Positions 1-8,681 of a DNA stretch of 64,000 bases are shown piece by piece (within the stretch, counting starts at the first letter, position 1; each line of letters begins with the position of its first letter). Below the pieces are notes generated by a model. The model saw nothing but the letters and a program-made list of their open reading frames with translations, did not search any database and had not been told where the DNA came from. The translations under genes were made by a program, and so were the position numbers. Location: positions 124,001 through 188,000 of the forward strand of contig AAXX01000001.1 in the NCBI GenBank assembly GCA_000169355.1, in the 5' to 3' direction. The stretch is from Flavobacteria bacterium BAL38 (GTDB taxonomy: Bacteria > Bacteroidota > Bacteroidia > Flavobacteriales > Flavobacteriaceae).

Positions 1-850
1 TTAAAACAATAACTAAAGTAAATAATAATGACAAACTAGATATTCCTATCAACGATGAAAAAACGAATTTACTCTTCTGAGGAAAACTTACTAATAATTG
101 GTATTTAGAAAGTCCTTCGTTATCTTGAAAAATAGGAATTCCGTAAGTAATATTACTATTGTATTTAAAATTTTCTGAACGAATTTTTGTTGCTAAACCG
201 TTGCTATAAATCCCAAACTCAAAAGGAGTCTTAACTCCGTACTTATGAAGTTCCTCTTTTAAGAATTTGGCTAATTGTTCTGCCGTAACCCTTTGTTGAA
301 TAGGCTTTAATGAGACTACGTCTTTAAAAACAACTTCGAAATTTGCTTTATCTAAACTAGAAACACTTCCTGATTTTTTAATGGAAACATCTGGAAAAGA
401 TCGAACTTGTAAACTTCCATCATTTAATGAATTTCCATTATAAATCTCTGTTTTTCGTTTAGAAAGAACTTTACCAAAATTGGCAGAATTTACATTTTTA
501 TCAAAGAACGAACCATTAATTCCATAGTTTTCTGCGACTAAGGTATTGGTATAAATTATAGTTTCATTAGTTTTTTTATCGCGCTCGTAAAAGTATATTT
601 CTTTTAATTCTTCTTCTTTAGGAATTTTCCCAGTACTATCAATAATTTTATTGTAATACGTATAAAAAGAAACTAACTCTTTTTCATTGATCTTATTTGA
701 AACATTTCCTAAAACTTGCTGAACGTGATATTTAAATTCTTCCTCATTTTTATCCAAAGAAGTAGAAATCCAATACAATTGAACTAAAATAATTCCAATT
801 AATGATAAACTCATTAAAAAGACTAATAATCTAAACCTTGACTTATTCAT
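1..850 (-). CDS. Membrane sensor protein, probably histidine kinase (N-terminal part only)
   Basis: The reading frame starts with ATG at 850 and stays open to the window edge, so only the first 283 residues are seen. It opens with a basic tip and one membrane segment (about residues 7-24, ending in LVQLYWIS). An extracytoplasmic region of roughly 230 residues follows, and a second hydrophobic segment is beginning at the edge (SSLIGISSLSLLFTLVIVL). This layout is that of a two-component sensor kinase with a periplasmic sensing domain. The kinase core would lie outside the window, so HisKA/HATPase motifs cannot be confirmed. It lies upstream of coaE on the same strand with about 70 bases between them. 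Sensor function is inferred from topology only. Confidence 0.6.
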   Translation of the reverse strand, partial: MNKSRFRLLVFLMSLSLIGIILVQLYWISTSLDKNEEEFKYHVQQVLGNVSNKINEKELVSFYTYYNKIIDSTGKIPKEEELKEIYFYERDKKTNETIIYTNTLVAENYGINGSFFDKNVNSANFGKVLSKRKTEIYNGNSLNDGSLQVRSFPDVSIKKSGSVSSLDKANFEVVFKDVVSLKPIQQRVTAEQLAKFLKEELHKYGVKTPFEFGIYSNGLATKIRSENFKYNSNITYGIPIFQDNEGLSKYQLLVSFPQKSKFVFSSLIGISSLSLLFTLVIVL

Positions 851-921
851 CGAAACAAATTTAACATTTTAACACTTCTTGTTAAAATACATTAACCAAA
901 GATTAACATAAAAACATTTTT

Positions 922-1509
922 TTAAGGTTTTGCTAAAATTTTAAGAATTTCATCAGTTTTTAATATGGTTTTTTGCAGAATTATATTTTCTATAACAAAA
1001 TCGCTTAATTTTATTTTGTCAGATTCAGGAAGTTGATTTTTAATTCGCGATAAAATGCTTTCTCTACTCGCATTATCTCTTTTCATAGCTCTTTCTATTC
1101 GAACTTCTTCTGGAGCTGTAATTAATATAATTTTATCGCAATCTTTATTTCCACCAGTTTCAAAAAGTATGGCAACTTCTTTAATTACAAAAGGAAAATT
1201 CTTGTGTTCATTTAGCCAATTTTGAAAATGAGCTTTAACTTCTGGATGCACAATAGCATTTAATTGTTGTAATTTATCTGGGGCATTAAATACCAACTCA
1301 GCTATTTTCTTTCGATTCAATTTAGAATCAACAGTAAGAACAGATTCGCTAAATAAATCTTGAATTCTTTGAATTATATTTGGTTGTTCCATGATTTTTT
1401 TGGCTTCTTCATCTGCTATATAAACCGGAATTCCTTTTGAAGCTATATAATTAGCTACAGTAGATTTTCCACTTCCTATACCACCTGTTAAACCAATAAT
1501 CTTTGTCAT
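922..1509 (-). CDS. coaE: Dephospho-CoA kinase
   Basis: Last step of coenzyme A synthesis: ATP-dependent phosphorylation of the 3'-hydroxyl of dephospho-CoA in the cytoplasm. The 195-residue protein has the family length. Its P-loop GGIGSGKS is at residues 9-16, a DEEAKKIM segment near residue 33 matches the substrate-binding region, and an Arg-rich lid (RAMKRDNASRESILSRI) lies near 139-155. It follows the glycosyltransferase gene by only 3 bases, so the two are probably cotranscribed. The CoaBC enzyme of the same pathway is encoded about 10 kb away at 11228-12439. Confidence 0.97.
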   Translation of the reverse strand: MTKIIGLTGGIGSGKSTVANYIASKGIPVYIADEEAKKIMEQPNIIQRIQDLFSESVLTVDSKLNRKKIAELVFNAPDKLQQLNAIVHPEVKAHFQNWLNEHKNFPFVIKEVAILFETGGNKDCDKIILITAPEEVRIERAMKRDNASRESILSRIKNQLPESDKIKLSDFVIENIILQKTILKTDEILKILAKP

Positions 1510-1512
1510 ACC

Positions 1513-2511
1513 TTATTTTTTAAAAAACAATTCTGGAAATGCTTTTTGAGGTTTTTGTTTAGCTAAACTAATTTTATAGTATGAAAGTAAAAAACCTTTT
1601 CCATACCCATAAAACTGAATAACTGTTGCCCATAATGAGTATAACGCAATTTTTATGCTTTTATTAGTTATTAATGAACTTATAAACAATAAACTAAAGT
1701 ATAAAGCGTATAAAGAAAGAAATAGATAACTAATAAAAAAACTAAATAGAATAGAAAAAACAAATCCTAACAAAAACAAACTTGGAAACCAAAATGTAAT
1801 TTTTGCGTGTTCTGGATACCAAGAATTTAAAATAGGTCGTGCTTTTCCAAATTTATTTACTTGAATTTGGAATTTCTCCCAACTTATTCTTCTTTTATGA
1901 TAAACAAAAGCAGTTTTAATTAATTTAGTTTTAAAACCTAAGTTCCACAATCGAATAGATAAATCTGGGTCTTCGCCAGGATGTATATTTCCAAAACCAT
2001 TTGAAGCTTCAAAGGCTTTTTTAGACAATCCCATGTTAAAACTTCTGGGTTGAAATTGAGTAACTTTTTCGCTTCCACCTCTAATACCTCCTGTGGTTAA
2101 AAAGGAAGTCATTGTAAAGTTAATTGCTTTTTGAATATCTGAAAACGAATCTAATGCAGCATCGGGCCCACCAAAGCAGTCTACATAATCTTCATCTAAA
2201 CTATTTTGAACTTGGGTTAAATAGTTTTCTGGAATTATACAATCTGAATCTAATATTATAAAGTAATCGCCTTTCGCTTTTTGCATTCCATAATTACGAG
2301 AATCACCAGGACCTGAATTAGGCTTGTAATAATACGAAATTGATAATGTTGATTTGTATTTTTCTATGATATCTTGGCAAGGTTGTGTTGAACCATCTTC
2401 AACGATTACAACTTCAAAAGGAATTGAAGATGTAAACCTAGACATGCTTTCTAGTAATTCATCAATTTCATCTGGACGATTGTACACCGGGATTATAAAC
2501 GAAAAATACAT
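1513..2511 (-). CDS. Family 2 glycosyltransferase, membrane-anchored
   Basis: A GT-A type glycosyltransferase of 332 residues. The N-terminus FSFIIPVYNRPDEIDEL is the classical GT2 opening, the metal/nucleotide-sugar site is D88-S-D90, and a likely catalytic GED lies near residue 180 (HPGEDPDLS). A hydrophobic C-terminus (about 240-285 and 290-312) should hold it in the inner membrane with the catalytic domain in the cytoplasm. It probably adds a sugar to an envelope polysaccharide or lipid carrier, but donor and acceptor cannot be read from the sequence. It is first in a two-gene unit with coaE, and a possible -7 box lies just upstream at 2525-2532. Confidence 0.88.
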   Translation of the reverse strand: MYFSFIIPVYNRPDEIDELLESMSRFTSSIPFEVVIVEDGSTQPCQDIIEKYKSTLSISYYYKPNSGPGDSRNYGMQKAKGDYFIILDSDCIIPENYLTQVQNSLDEDYVDCFGGPDAALDSFSDIQKAINFTMTSFLTTGGIRGGSEKVTQFQPRSFNMGLSKKAFEASNGFGNIHPGEDPDLSIRLWNLGFKTKLIKTAFVYHKRRISWEKFQIQVNKFGKARPILNSWYPEHAKITFWFPSLFLLGFVFSILFSFFISYLFLSLYALYFSLLFISSLITNKSIKIALYSLWATVIQFYGYGKGFLLSYYKISLAKQKPQKAFPELFFKK

Positions 2512-2524
2512 CTTATTTTTTTTA

Positions 2525-2532
2525 CAAACCTA
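2525..2532 (-). promoter_or_regulatory. Candidate -7 box for the glycosyltransferase-coaE unit
   Basis: On the minus strand this reads TAGGTTTG, a full match to the Bacteroidetes -7 consensus TAnnTTTG, 14 bases before the ATG. The nearest upstream TTTG (2547-2544) is only 11 bases away, shorter than usual, so only the -7 part is convincing. Confidence 0.45.
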
Positions 2533-2592
2533 CATAAAATTTACAAATGTTCCTTTTCTATTTGGTAGAAAATATTTCAGTTTAAAACAAAA

Positions 2593-2616
2593 AAAGTCCC
2601 GATAAATCGGGACTTT
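2593..2616 (-). terminator. Rho-independent terminator of the large secreted protein gene
   Basis: A perfect 11-bp stem (AAAGTCCCGAT / ATCGGGACTTT) with a 2-base centre. On the minus strand it is followed by a run of seven T. It lies 23 bases after the stop of the 2639-7183 gene and before the glycosyltransferase promoter. Confidence 0.88.
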
Positions 2617-2638
2617 AATCATTAACTTAAATTATTAA

Positions 2639-5600
2639 TTATTGCTTAACTACTTTTAAAGTTTTAATAGCGTCTCCTACTGTTACATTTACAATGTAAG
2701 TACCAGCACTTAAATGAGACATATCAACCTGAGATGAAGTTGCATTAATATTTCTAGAAAGTACTTCTTGACCTATCATATTGATAACTCTTACAGAAGA
2801 AATTTCAGAAGTATAAGAAATATTTAATACATCTTTAACTGGGTTTGGATAAGCAGAGAAAGAGTTAGCATCAAAATCTCCATTACTCAATACACAAGTA
2901 ACAGCCATTTCAAAACTACCTGTATTAGTTCCAAATCCTTCAACCATGATATAGTATGTAGTAGTTCCATCTGCAGCAAAAGTTACTTGAGATTGTGCAC
3001 CACAGAAATCATCATTAAATCCAATTTCAGTACCACCACAAGCATCAAAAACTCTTAAATAACTATCATAAGCTGTATTATTACATAAACTAACCGTTAT
3101 ATCACCAGCAGCACCACTGTAAGAATACCATACATCTGCAGATGTATTGTTTCCTGAATTTGTTGCAGTTGTAGTAGAACCCGTAACCACATCGCCACAA
3201 TCAACAGCGATTGCATTAACACAATCATCATTTGCTGGAGGACAAACATAATCTAAAGCGCCTGAAGAGATACTACAACCAGCATCTTGTTCATTTGTAA
3301 TAGATATTGTTGCACTTGCACCATCTGCATAAGGACCAAAAGTTTGAACACCAGTAGCAGAGATACCAGTTAAGTTTGTAGTACCATCAGAAATTGCTAA
3401 TGAAGTTGCAGAACCAATATTTGTAACGTCTACATCAATAGAAAATTGACCATTTGCACAATCAGGTACAATAGTAAATGTAGCTGTTGGATTAACACAT
3501 GTTGCACAAGCAATATCAAAATCCCATGAAGTATAAGCAGAATCACCACAGTTCGCAGATCCATCAGAAGAAATCATTACAGTAATAGTATCTCCTGTAG
3601 AATCAAAAGTTAAACCTGCTAAATTACCAGCAGCACCATACCCGTTGTATAATTGTGTTACACCATCTGAATCTAAAACAATTAATTCATCCCAAGTGTT
3701 TTCCACTTGACCAGCATTAAAAGTTAATCTTAATGGACTTCCATCATTAGATGTAAACGTCCAAGAAGTTGAATCATTATCAGTATAACAATATGTAGTA
3801 TTTACTGGTGTACCACAAATAACTGCAATATTAGTTTGCACATTAAATGGTCCAACCCAAATACTTTGTTCAGTTAAAGTACAAACTGCTCTTAAATAAA
3901 TCTCATAAGGAGTATTAGATGATAAACCAGAAATTGTAAGAGGATTTGAAGTAGTAGAAATACCAGCACCAGCAGGAACACCTGTTCCTTGAGCTTGAAT
4001 TACATATTCCCACTCTGTTTCACCTGCACCAGCAGTCCAAGAAACCGTTACACTATCAGTACCTACTGTATCAAAAGCAAACAAAGTTGGTTCTAAACAT
4101 GAAGGCGTTTCTTCAATTGTAACATCATCAATTGCGATATCGTCATAGAAACTAGCAGATTCAACAATAATAAATCTAACTTGAATATCACCAGTAATTG
4201 TAAGAGTACTTAAATCGATTACTCTTTTTTCCCAACCATTTGTGTTAGTATTATATGTAGCCATTGGATTCCAAGCAGCACCATCCCATACTTCAACATT
4301 TAAAGTAGAGTTTGGATTAGCACCTTCATTATTACTTAATTCAAAGAAAGTTAATCTTGGCACTGTTAACGCCGTAACGTCAATCATTGGAGATGTTAAA
4401 GTTGCATTAGTGGTATTTGGTGTTGAGTCATCTACCCATGCATAATAACCCCCAGATGTAGTTGAACCAGTAATTAAACCATTGTTACCAATGTGGTTAA
4501 AACCAGGAGCATTAGAAAACAACCAGTTTTCAGAACCACTCATATTCCAACAAGAAGGAATAGCTCCTGCATTTTCAAAACCTTCTGTATAAGGAGCTAC
4601 AAAAGTGTTACATAATGTAGTAAAAGTAATTGGTCCAATCCAAGGACTAAAATCACCACCACCACAATCAGCTCTTACATATACTTCATAAGTTGTATTA
4701 GCAGCTAATGGATCTCCATTAATATCAAAACCTTCACCTACAACAGTTACGTCTCCAATTTGAGCACCAGCTGTTGCAGGAATACCTGTACCAGGAGCTT
4801 GAATAGCATATTCGTAATCAAATTGTGCACCACCTGAACCATCAGTCCAAGATAAATCTACAGTAGAAGAAGTAACGTTAGAAGCTAAAATAGTATTTGG
4901 TTCCACACATGATGGAATATCTTCTACAATTACATCATCAATTAAGACATCATTATAAAAAGTGAAACCTCCATTAGCAACACCTGTAACAGTAAATCTA
5001 ATTTGTATTGGTCCTGTAATCGTTAAAGTAGATAAATCTGTTGTAAACACAACCCAGTTAGCACCTAAATTATCAGAAACAGTATTAACTAAATTCCATG
5101 CTGCACCATCCCAAACTTCTACTTGTAAAAGATTTCGAGCAGCATCATCAACGTTGTTACTGAAAACTGCATACTTTAATCTTGGAGTAGTTAAAGAAGT
5201 AATATCAATTAAAGGAGATGTTAAGGTACTAATTTCACCATCAGTGTTATCAGAACCATCCATACCAATAAAAGTTCCACCTGCACCAGTGTTGTCTGGC
5301 GCTAAATCAGCACCATAATCTGCAAAACCTGCAGGTGTAGTAACATTACTACCAAACTCCCACGGAGTAACACCGCCTTGTGCCCAACAATCAGGAAAAG
5401 TGTTCGTACTAAATGGTTCATTAAATGGCGCAACGAAAGTAGCACATAACGTTCTGAAAGTAATAGGACCTACCCATGGGCTAAAGTCACCACCACCACA
5501 ATCTGATCTTACATATACTTCATATAGTGTATTTGGCGCAAGCGGATTTCCGTTAATATCAAATCCTTCACCTATAACAGTTACGTCTCCAATTTGAGCA

Positions 5601-7183
5601 CCAGCTGTTGTAGGCTCTCCTGTTCCAGGAGCTTGAATTACGTATTCATAATCAAATTGTAAACCTCCTGAACCATCTGTCCAAGATAAATCTACAGTAG
5701 AAGAAGTAACGTTAGAAGCTAAAATAGTATTTGGTTCCACACATGATGGAATATCTTCAACAATTACATTATCAATATATAATCTCCATCCATCTAAACC
5801 ACCATTAGGTACATGCCAAGCAATATTAACATCTCCAGAATATGCAGAAAGATCAACTACTTGCTCTACATAAGTTATATTTGAATAACTTGCTGTAGCA
5901 ATTAAAGTGTTTGTAAAACTAGCTGGAGTATTTCCAGTTGTTGATAATAATAATTCAAAATCATTTGGCTCACCAGCACTTTGAACTCTATAGTGGAATT
6001 TCAATCTTTGATTTCCAGTTAAAGTAATTGCAGGAGAAATTAACCAGTCATTATTAACACCTGCATTGAAGTCAGTATAAATAACAGCAGATTGATCACC
6101 TTCAAATGGATTAGTAACATAGTTAGTATCCCAAGTATCAGCATCCGCATTACCATTTAAAACTGTCCAACAAGCTTCAGTTGTAGAAGTTGAATTAAAA
6201 CCTTCTGAAAAAGGAACTGAAAATGCATTACAAGTAGTTCTGAATGTAAATGGACCAGCCCAAGAACTATAAGTACCACCACAGTCTGAACGTAACCAAA
6301 CGTAATATGTAGTATTAGGTGTTAATCCTGATAAATTATCAGTTAAAGCATTTATAGGAGTTCCTGCTCCTGTAGGAGCTGTATTTACATTAGAATAATA
6401 ATATTCATAACCTGTAGAAGGAACTGGAACCGCTGCATTCCATGCAATAGTAGCAGTTGAAGCCGTTAATGCTGAAGCAACAAAACCTGCTGGCGATGCA
6501 CATGATGGCGGTGTAAATGTAAGTTTCTTACCTGCTAAATTAGCCATTGTAGCGGCATTAATAGTATTGTTAGCAGCTGCTGAAGATACTGTTGAAGTAG
6601 CTGCAGGAGTTACACTTAAAAAAGATGCAGCATCATTTAAACCAACAGATGCAGTAACTGTATTAGTAGTTGTAAATGGATTGCTATATACAATTTCAAT
6701 AACATTTGTAGTTTCATACAGTCTTAACAAAGTAGAGACTGCAGCACCAGCTGTGGAACCACCTCCACCTATTTTAGAATTGTGCCAATTTACAGTTAAT
6801 ACCTGATTAGGAGCAGTACCAGTAACTGAATATCTAATTTCTCCTCCAGTCATATTATTGTCATCCCAAAAAGCAGCAATTAAAGGTCTGTAAGCTGCTG
6901 CATTTGCTAATGAATTTGTAAATGAACCAGTAGTTATAGTATTCCCTAATCTAATCCAACCATTAGTATTAATGCTAAAAGTTGTATAATTTACTCCTCC
7001 AAAGTTAAAAGTAAATCCAATAGCAACGGTATTTTGACTACCATCATCCCCTGTAGCAGTAGATGTAGTACCCGTTATTTGGGCATAAGCCTCGGTAGAT
7101 TCTGCAAAAGCATAGGAACTTACCTGAGCATTTATTTGCCAACACGTAAAGAGCGCAAATAAAATTAAAGTAATTTTTTTCAT
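2639..7183 (-). CDS. Large secreted T9SS substrate with repeated Fn3 and adhesin-type domains
   Basis: A 1514-residue secreted protein. It has a Sec signal peptide (residues 1-19, ending INAQ) and an N-terminal globular region to about 225. Four fibronectin type III modules start near 227, 479, 757 and 1032. Modules of the 'choice-of-anchor J'/cleaved-adhesin type lie between them (about 318-478, 581-756 and 858-1030). A CUB-like Cys-containing domain is near 1119-1230, a pre-peptidase-like domain (starting PPANDDCVNAIAVDC) near 1314-1420, and a type A T9SS sorting domain from about 1435 (YPNP, then a terminal VVKQ). The second and third Fn3 modules are almost identical in protein and partly in DNA. 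A role in adhesion or binding outside the cell is inferred; no catalytic residues are evident. It has its own terminator, so it is monocistronic. Confidence 0.9.
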   Translation of the reverse strand: MKKITLILFALFTCWQINAQVSSYAFAESTEAYAQITGTTSTATGDDGSQNTVAIGFTFNFGGVNYTTFSINTNGWIRLGNTITTGSFTNSLANAAAYRPLIAAFWDDNNMTGGEIRYSVTGTAPNQVLTVNWHNSKIGGGGSTAGAAVSTLLRLYETTNVIEIVYSNPFTTTNTVTASVGLNDAASFLSVTPAATSTVSSAAANNTINAATMANLAGKKLTFTPPSCASPAGFVASALTASTATIAWNAAVPVPSTGYEYYYSNVNTAPTGAGTPINALTDNLSGLTPNTTYYVWLRSDCGGTYSSWAGPFTFRTTCNAFSVPFSEGFNSTSTTEACWTVLNGNADADTWDTNYVTNPFEGDQSAVIYTDFNAGVNNDWLISPAITLTGNQRLKFHYRVQSAGEPNDFELLLSTTGNTPASFTNTLIATASYSNITYVEQVVDLSAYSGDVNIAWHVPNGGLDGWRLYIDNVIVEDIPSCVEPNTILASNVTSSTVDLSWTDGSGGLQFDYEYVIQAPGTGEPTTAGAQIGDVTVIGEGFDINGNPLAPNTLYEVYVRSDCGGGDFSPWVGPITFRTLCATFVAPFNEPFSTNTFPDCWAQGGVTPWEFGSNVTTPAGFADYGADLAPDNTGAGGTFIGMDGSDNTDGEISTLTSPLIDITSLTTPRLKYAVFSNNVDDAARNLLQVEVWDGAAWNLVNTVSDNLGANWVVFTTDLSTLTITGPIQIRFTVTGVANGGFTFYNDVLIDDVIVEDIPSCVEPNTILASNVTSSTVDLSWTDGSGGAQFDYEYAIQAPGTGIPATAGAQIGDVTVVGEGFDINGDPLAANTTYEVYVRADCGGGDFSPWIGPITFTTLCNTFVAPYTEGFENAGAIPSCWNMSGSENWLFSNAPGFNHIGNNGLITGSTTSGGYYAWVDDSTPNTTNATLTSPMIDVTALTVPRLTFFELSNNEGANPNSTLNVEVWDGAAWNPMATYNTNTNGWEKRVIDLSTLTITGDIQVRFIIVESASFYDDIAIDDVTIEETPSCLEPTLFAFDTVGTDSVTVSWTAGAGETEWEYVIQAQGTGVPAGAGISTTSNPLTISGLSSNTPYEIYLRAVCTLTEQSIWVGPFNVQTNIAVICGTPVNTTYCYTDNDSTSWTFTSNDGSPLRLTFNAGQVENTWDELIVLDSDGVTQLYNGYGAAGNLAGLTFDSTGDTITVMISSDGSANCGDSAYTSWDFDIACATCVNPTATFTIVPDCANGQFSIDVDVTNIGSATSLAISDGTTNLTGISATGVQTFGPYADGASATISITNEQDAGCSISSGALDYVCPPANDDCVNAIAVDCGDVVTGSTTTATNSGNNTSADVWYSYSGAAGDITVSLCNNTAYDSYLRVFDACGGTEIGFNDDFCGAQSQVTFAADGTTTYYIMVEGFGTNTGSFEMAVTCVLSNGDFDANSFSAYPNPVKDVLNISYTSEISSVRVINMIGQEVLSRNINATSSQVDMSHLSAGTYIVNVTVGDAIKTLKVVKQ
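4743..4925. repeat. Intragenic direct repeat, copy 1 (834-bp period)
   Basis: This part of the large adhesin gene matches 5577-5759 at an offset of exactly 834 bases. Blocks of about 30 bases (from 4743) and about 80 bases (4847-4925) are identical, separated by diverged sequence. It encodes most of the third Fn3 module. Confidence 0.85.
5577..5759. repeat. Intragenic direct repeat, copy 2 (834-bp period)
   Basis: Partner of 4743-4925, encoding most of the second Fn3 module. The 80-base identical block ends at the codons for the conserved SCVEPN segment that opens the module. Confidence 0.85.
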
Positions 7184-7210
7184 TTATTAATAATTTTTAG
7201 TTAATCAAAA

Positions 7211-7218
7211 CAAATATA
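7211..7218 (-). promoter_or_regulatory. Candidate -7 box for the large adhesin gene
   Basis: The minus strand reads TATATTTG, 28 bases before the ATG at 7183. No TTG is found at the preferred upstream distance (the closest is 24 bases away). Confidence 0.4.
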
Positions 7219-7330
7219 AATAATTAACTAACATATTTTTAACAAATTATCCAACGTTTTGGAGATGTTTTCTTAATATCGACAAAGTGTTTAAAAAAAT
7301 CGTTTAAAAGCGTATTGTGTTTGTTTGTTT

Positions 7331-7370
7331 GTTTTTTATAACATTTTGAATTGAAAATGTTATAAAAAAC
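7331..7370. repeat. Perfect 17-bp AT-rich inverted repeat
   Basis: The arms GTTTTTTATAACATTTT (7331-7347) and their exact complement (7354-7370) flank a 6-base loop. It lies between the fabV terminator and the promoter of the adhesin gene. It could be a second terminator or a protein-binding site; neither strand has a T run after the hairpin. Confidence 0.8.
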
Positions 7371-7395
7371 AAAACCTCGAATAAATCGAGGTTTT
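7371..7395 (-). terminator. Terminator of fabV
   Basis: A 10-bp perfect stem (AAAACCTCGA / TCGAGGTTTT) with a 5-base loop, 24 bases after the fabV stop. On the minus strand it is followed by TTTTGTTTTTT-type sequence, which overlaps the next inverted repeat. Confidence 0.85.
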
Positions 7396-7418
7396 AAGGT
7401 ATATCTAAATTCTATTTA

Positions 7419-8606
7419 TTAAATACTTGGCACTTCTATCATTTCATTCGCATCTGCCAGGTAATCTACTCCTTCGAATCCGAATCCAAATAAATTTAAG
7501 AAATCTTGTTTATATCCCGCTAAATCTCCTAATTCTACTAATGATTCCGTTGTTGATTCCCCCCATAATTTAGCGATTCTTTCTTGTACATCAGCTCTCA
7601 TTTCCCAATCATCAATACGGATTCTTCCTTTATCATCTGTAGGAACAGTATTTCCTGTATACAATCGATCTGCATATAAACGTTGGATTTGCTCTATACA
7701 ACCTTCGTGAATTCCTTCTGCTTTCATAATTTTATATAATAATGAAATGTATAATGGAATAACCGGAATAGCAGAACTTGCTTGCGTAACTAATGCTTTA
7801 TTAACTGAAACATATCCTTTTCCGTTAAGGTCTTTTAATTTATCTGTAATTTCAAAAGCAGTCGCTTCTAAATGATCTTTAGCACGACCAATTGTTCCTT
7901 TTCTGTAAACTGCTTCAGTTACTTCTGGTCCTATGTAAGAATAAGCAATCGTTGTTAATCCGTCAGCTAAAACTCCTGCTTCTTTCATAGCATCAATCCA
8001 CATTGCCCAATCTTCACCACCCATTACTGTAACGGTGTTTGCAATATCTTCTTCATTCGCTGGTTCTATCGAAACTTGTGTTACATTTCCTGTGTGAAAA
8101 TCAACTGTTTTATTTGTAAAAGTACTACCAATTGGTTTCAAAGTAGAACGATGTAAAACACCTGTTACTGGATGTTGACGCACCGGAGAAGCTAAACTAT
8201 AAATAATTAAATCAACCTGACCTAAATCTGCTTTAATCATGTCTATTGTTTGTTGCTTAACTTCATTAGAAAAAGCATCACCATTAATACTTTTTGCATA
8301 TAATCCGGCTTTTGTAGCTTCTTGTTCAAAAGCAGCTGAGTTGTACCAACCTGGAGATGCTGTTTTGCCTTCAGCAGGTGCTTTTTCAAAAAATACACCA
8401 ATAGTAGCTGCATCTGAACCAAAAGCACTTGTAATTCTTGAAGCCATACCAAAACCTGTTGAAGCTCCAATAACAAGTACTCGCTTAGGTCCGTTTATTT
8501 TTCCTTTAGACTTTACATATTCAATTTGATTTTTTACATTTTGCTCACAACCTTTTGGATGGGCTGTTAAACAAATAAATCCTCTCATTCTTGGTTCTAT
8601 AATCAT
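7419..8606 (-). CDS. fabV: Trans-2-enoyl-ACP/CoA reductase, FabV type
   Basis: NADH-dependent reduction of the enoyl-ACP (or enoyl-CoA) double bond, the last step of each fatty acid elongation cycle. The 395 residues match the FabV/Ter family length. The nucleotide-binding segment VLVIGASTGFG is at 43-53, and the family's Y-x8-K catalytic signature is exact (Y234 to K243 in YRKGTIGRAK). The N-terminus MIIEPRMRGFICLTAHPKGC is also characteristic. FabV enzymes are known to resist triclosan. It is transcribed alone, from a promoter inside the end of recN to the terminator at 7371-7395. The sequence does not show whether the in vivo substrate is ACP- or CoA-bound. Confidence 0.95.
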   Translation of the reverse strand: MIIEPRMRGFICLTAHPKGCEQNVKNQIEYVKSKGKINGPKRVLVIGASTGFGMASRITSAFGSDAATIGVFFEKAPAEGKTASPGWYNSAAFEQEATKAGLYAKSINGDAFSNEVKQQTIDMIKADLGQVDLIIYSLASPVRQHPVTGVLHRSTLKPIGSTFTNKTVDFHTGNVTQVSIEPANEEDIANTVTVMGGEDWAMWIDAMKEAGVLADGLTTIAYSYIGPEVTEAVYRKGTIGRAKDHLEATAFEITDKLKDLNGKGYVSVNKALVTQASSAIPVIPLYISLLYKIMKAEGIHEGCIEQIQRLYADRLYTGNTVPTDDKGRIRIDDWEMRADVQERIAKLWGESTTESLVELGDLAGYKQDFLNLFGFGFEGVDYLADANEMIEVPSI

Positions 8607-8650
8607 CTTATTCTATTTTTAATATGGTTTGTTGTCGTTAAATTGGTAAA

Positions 8651-8681
8651 CAAAAGTACTTTAAAAAATTAATTCAACAAA
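8651..8681 (-). promoter_or_regulatory. Promoter of fabV
   Basis: On the minus strand TTTG (8681-8678), a 19-base spacer and TACTTTTG (8658-8651) match the Bacteroidetes -33/-7 consensus. The -7 box is 45 bases before the fabV ATG. The -33 element overlaps the last codons of recN. Confidence 0.7.

Noticed and set aside
4962..5318. A 118-codon plus-strand frame inside the adhesin gene
   Set aside because: Antisense shadow produced by the Thr/Ser/Ala-rich repeats.
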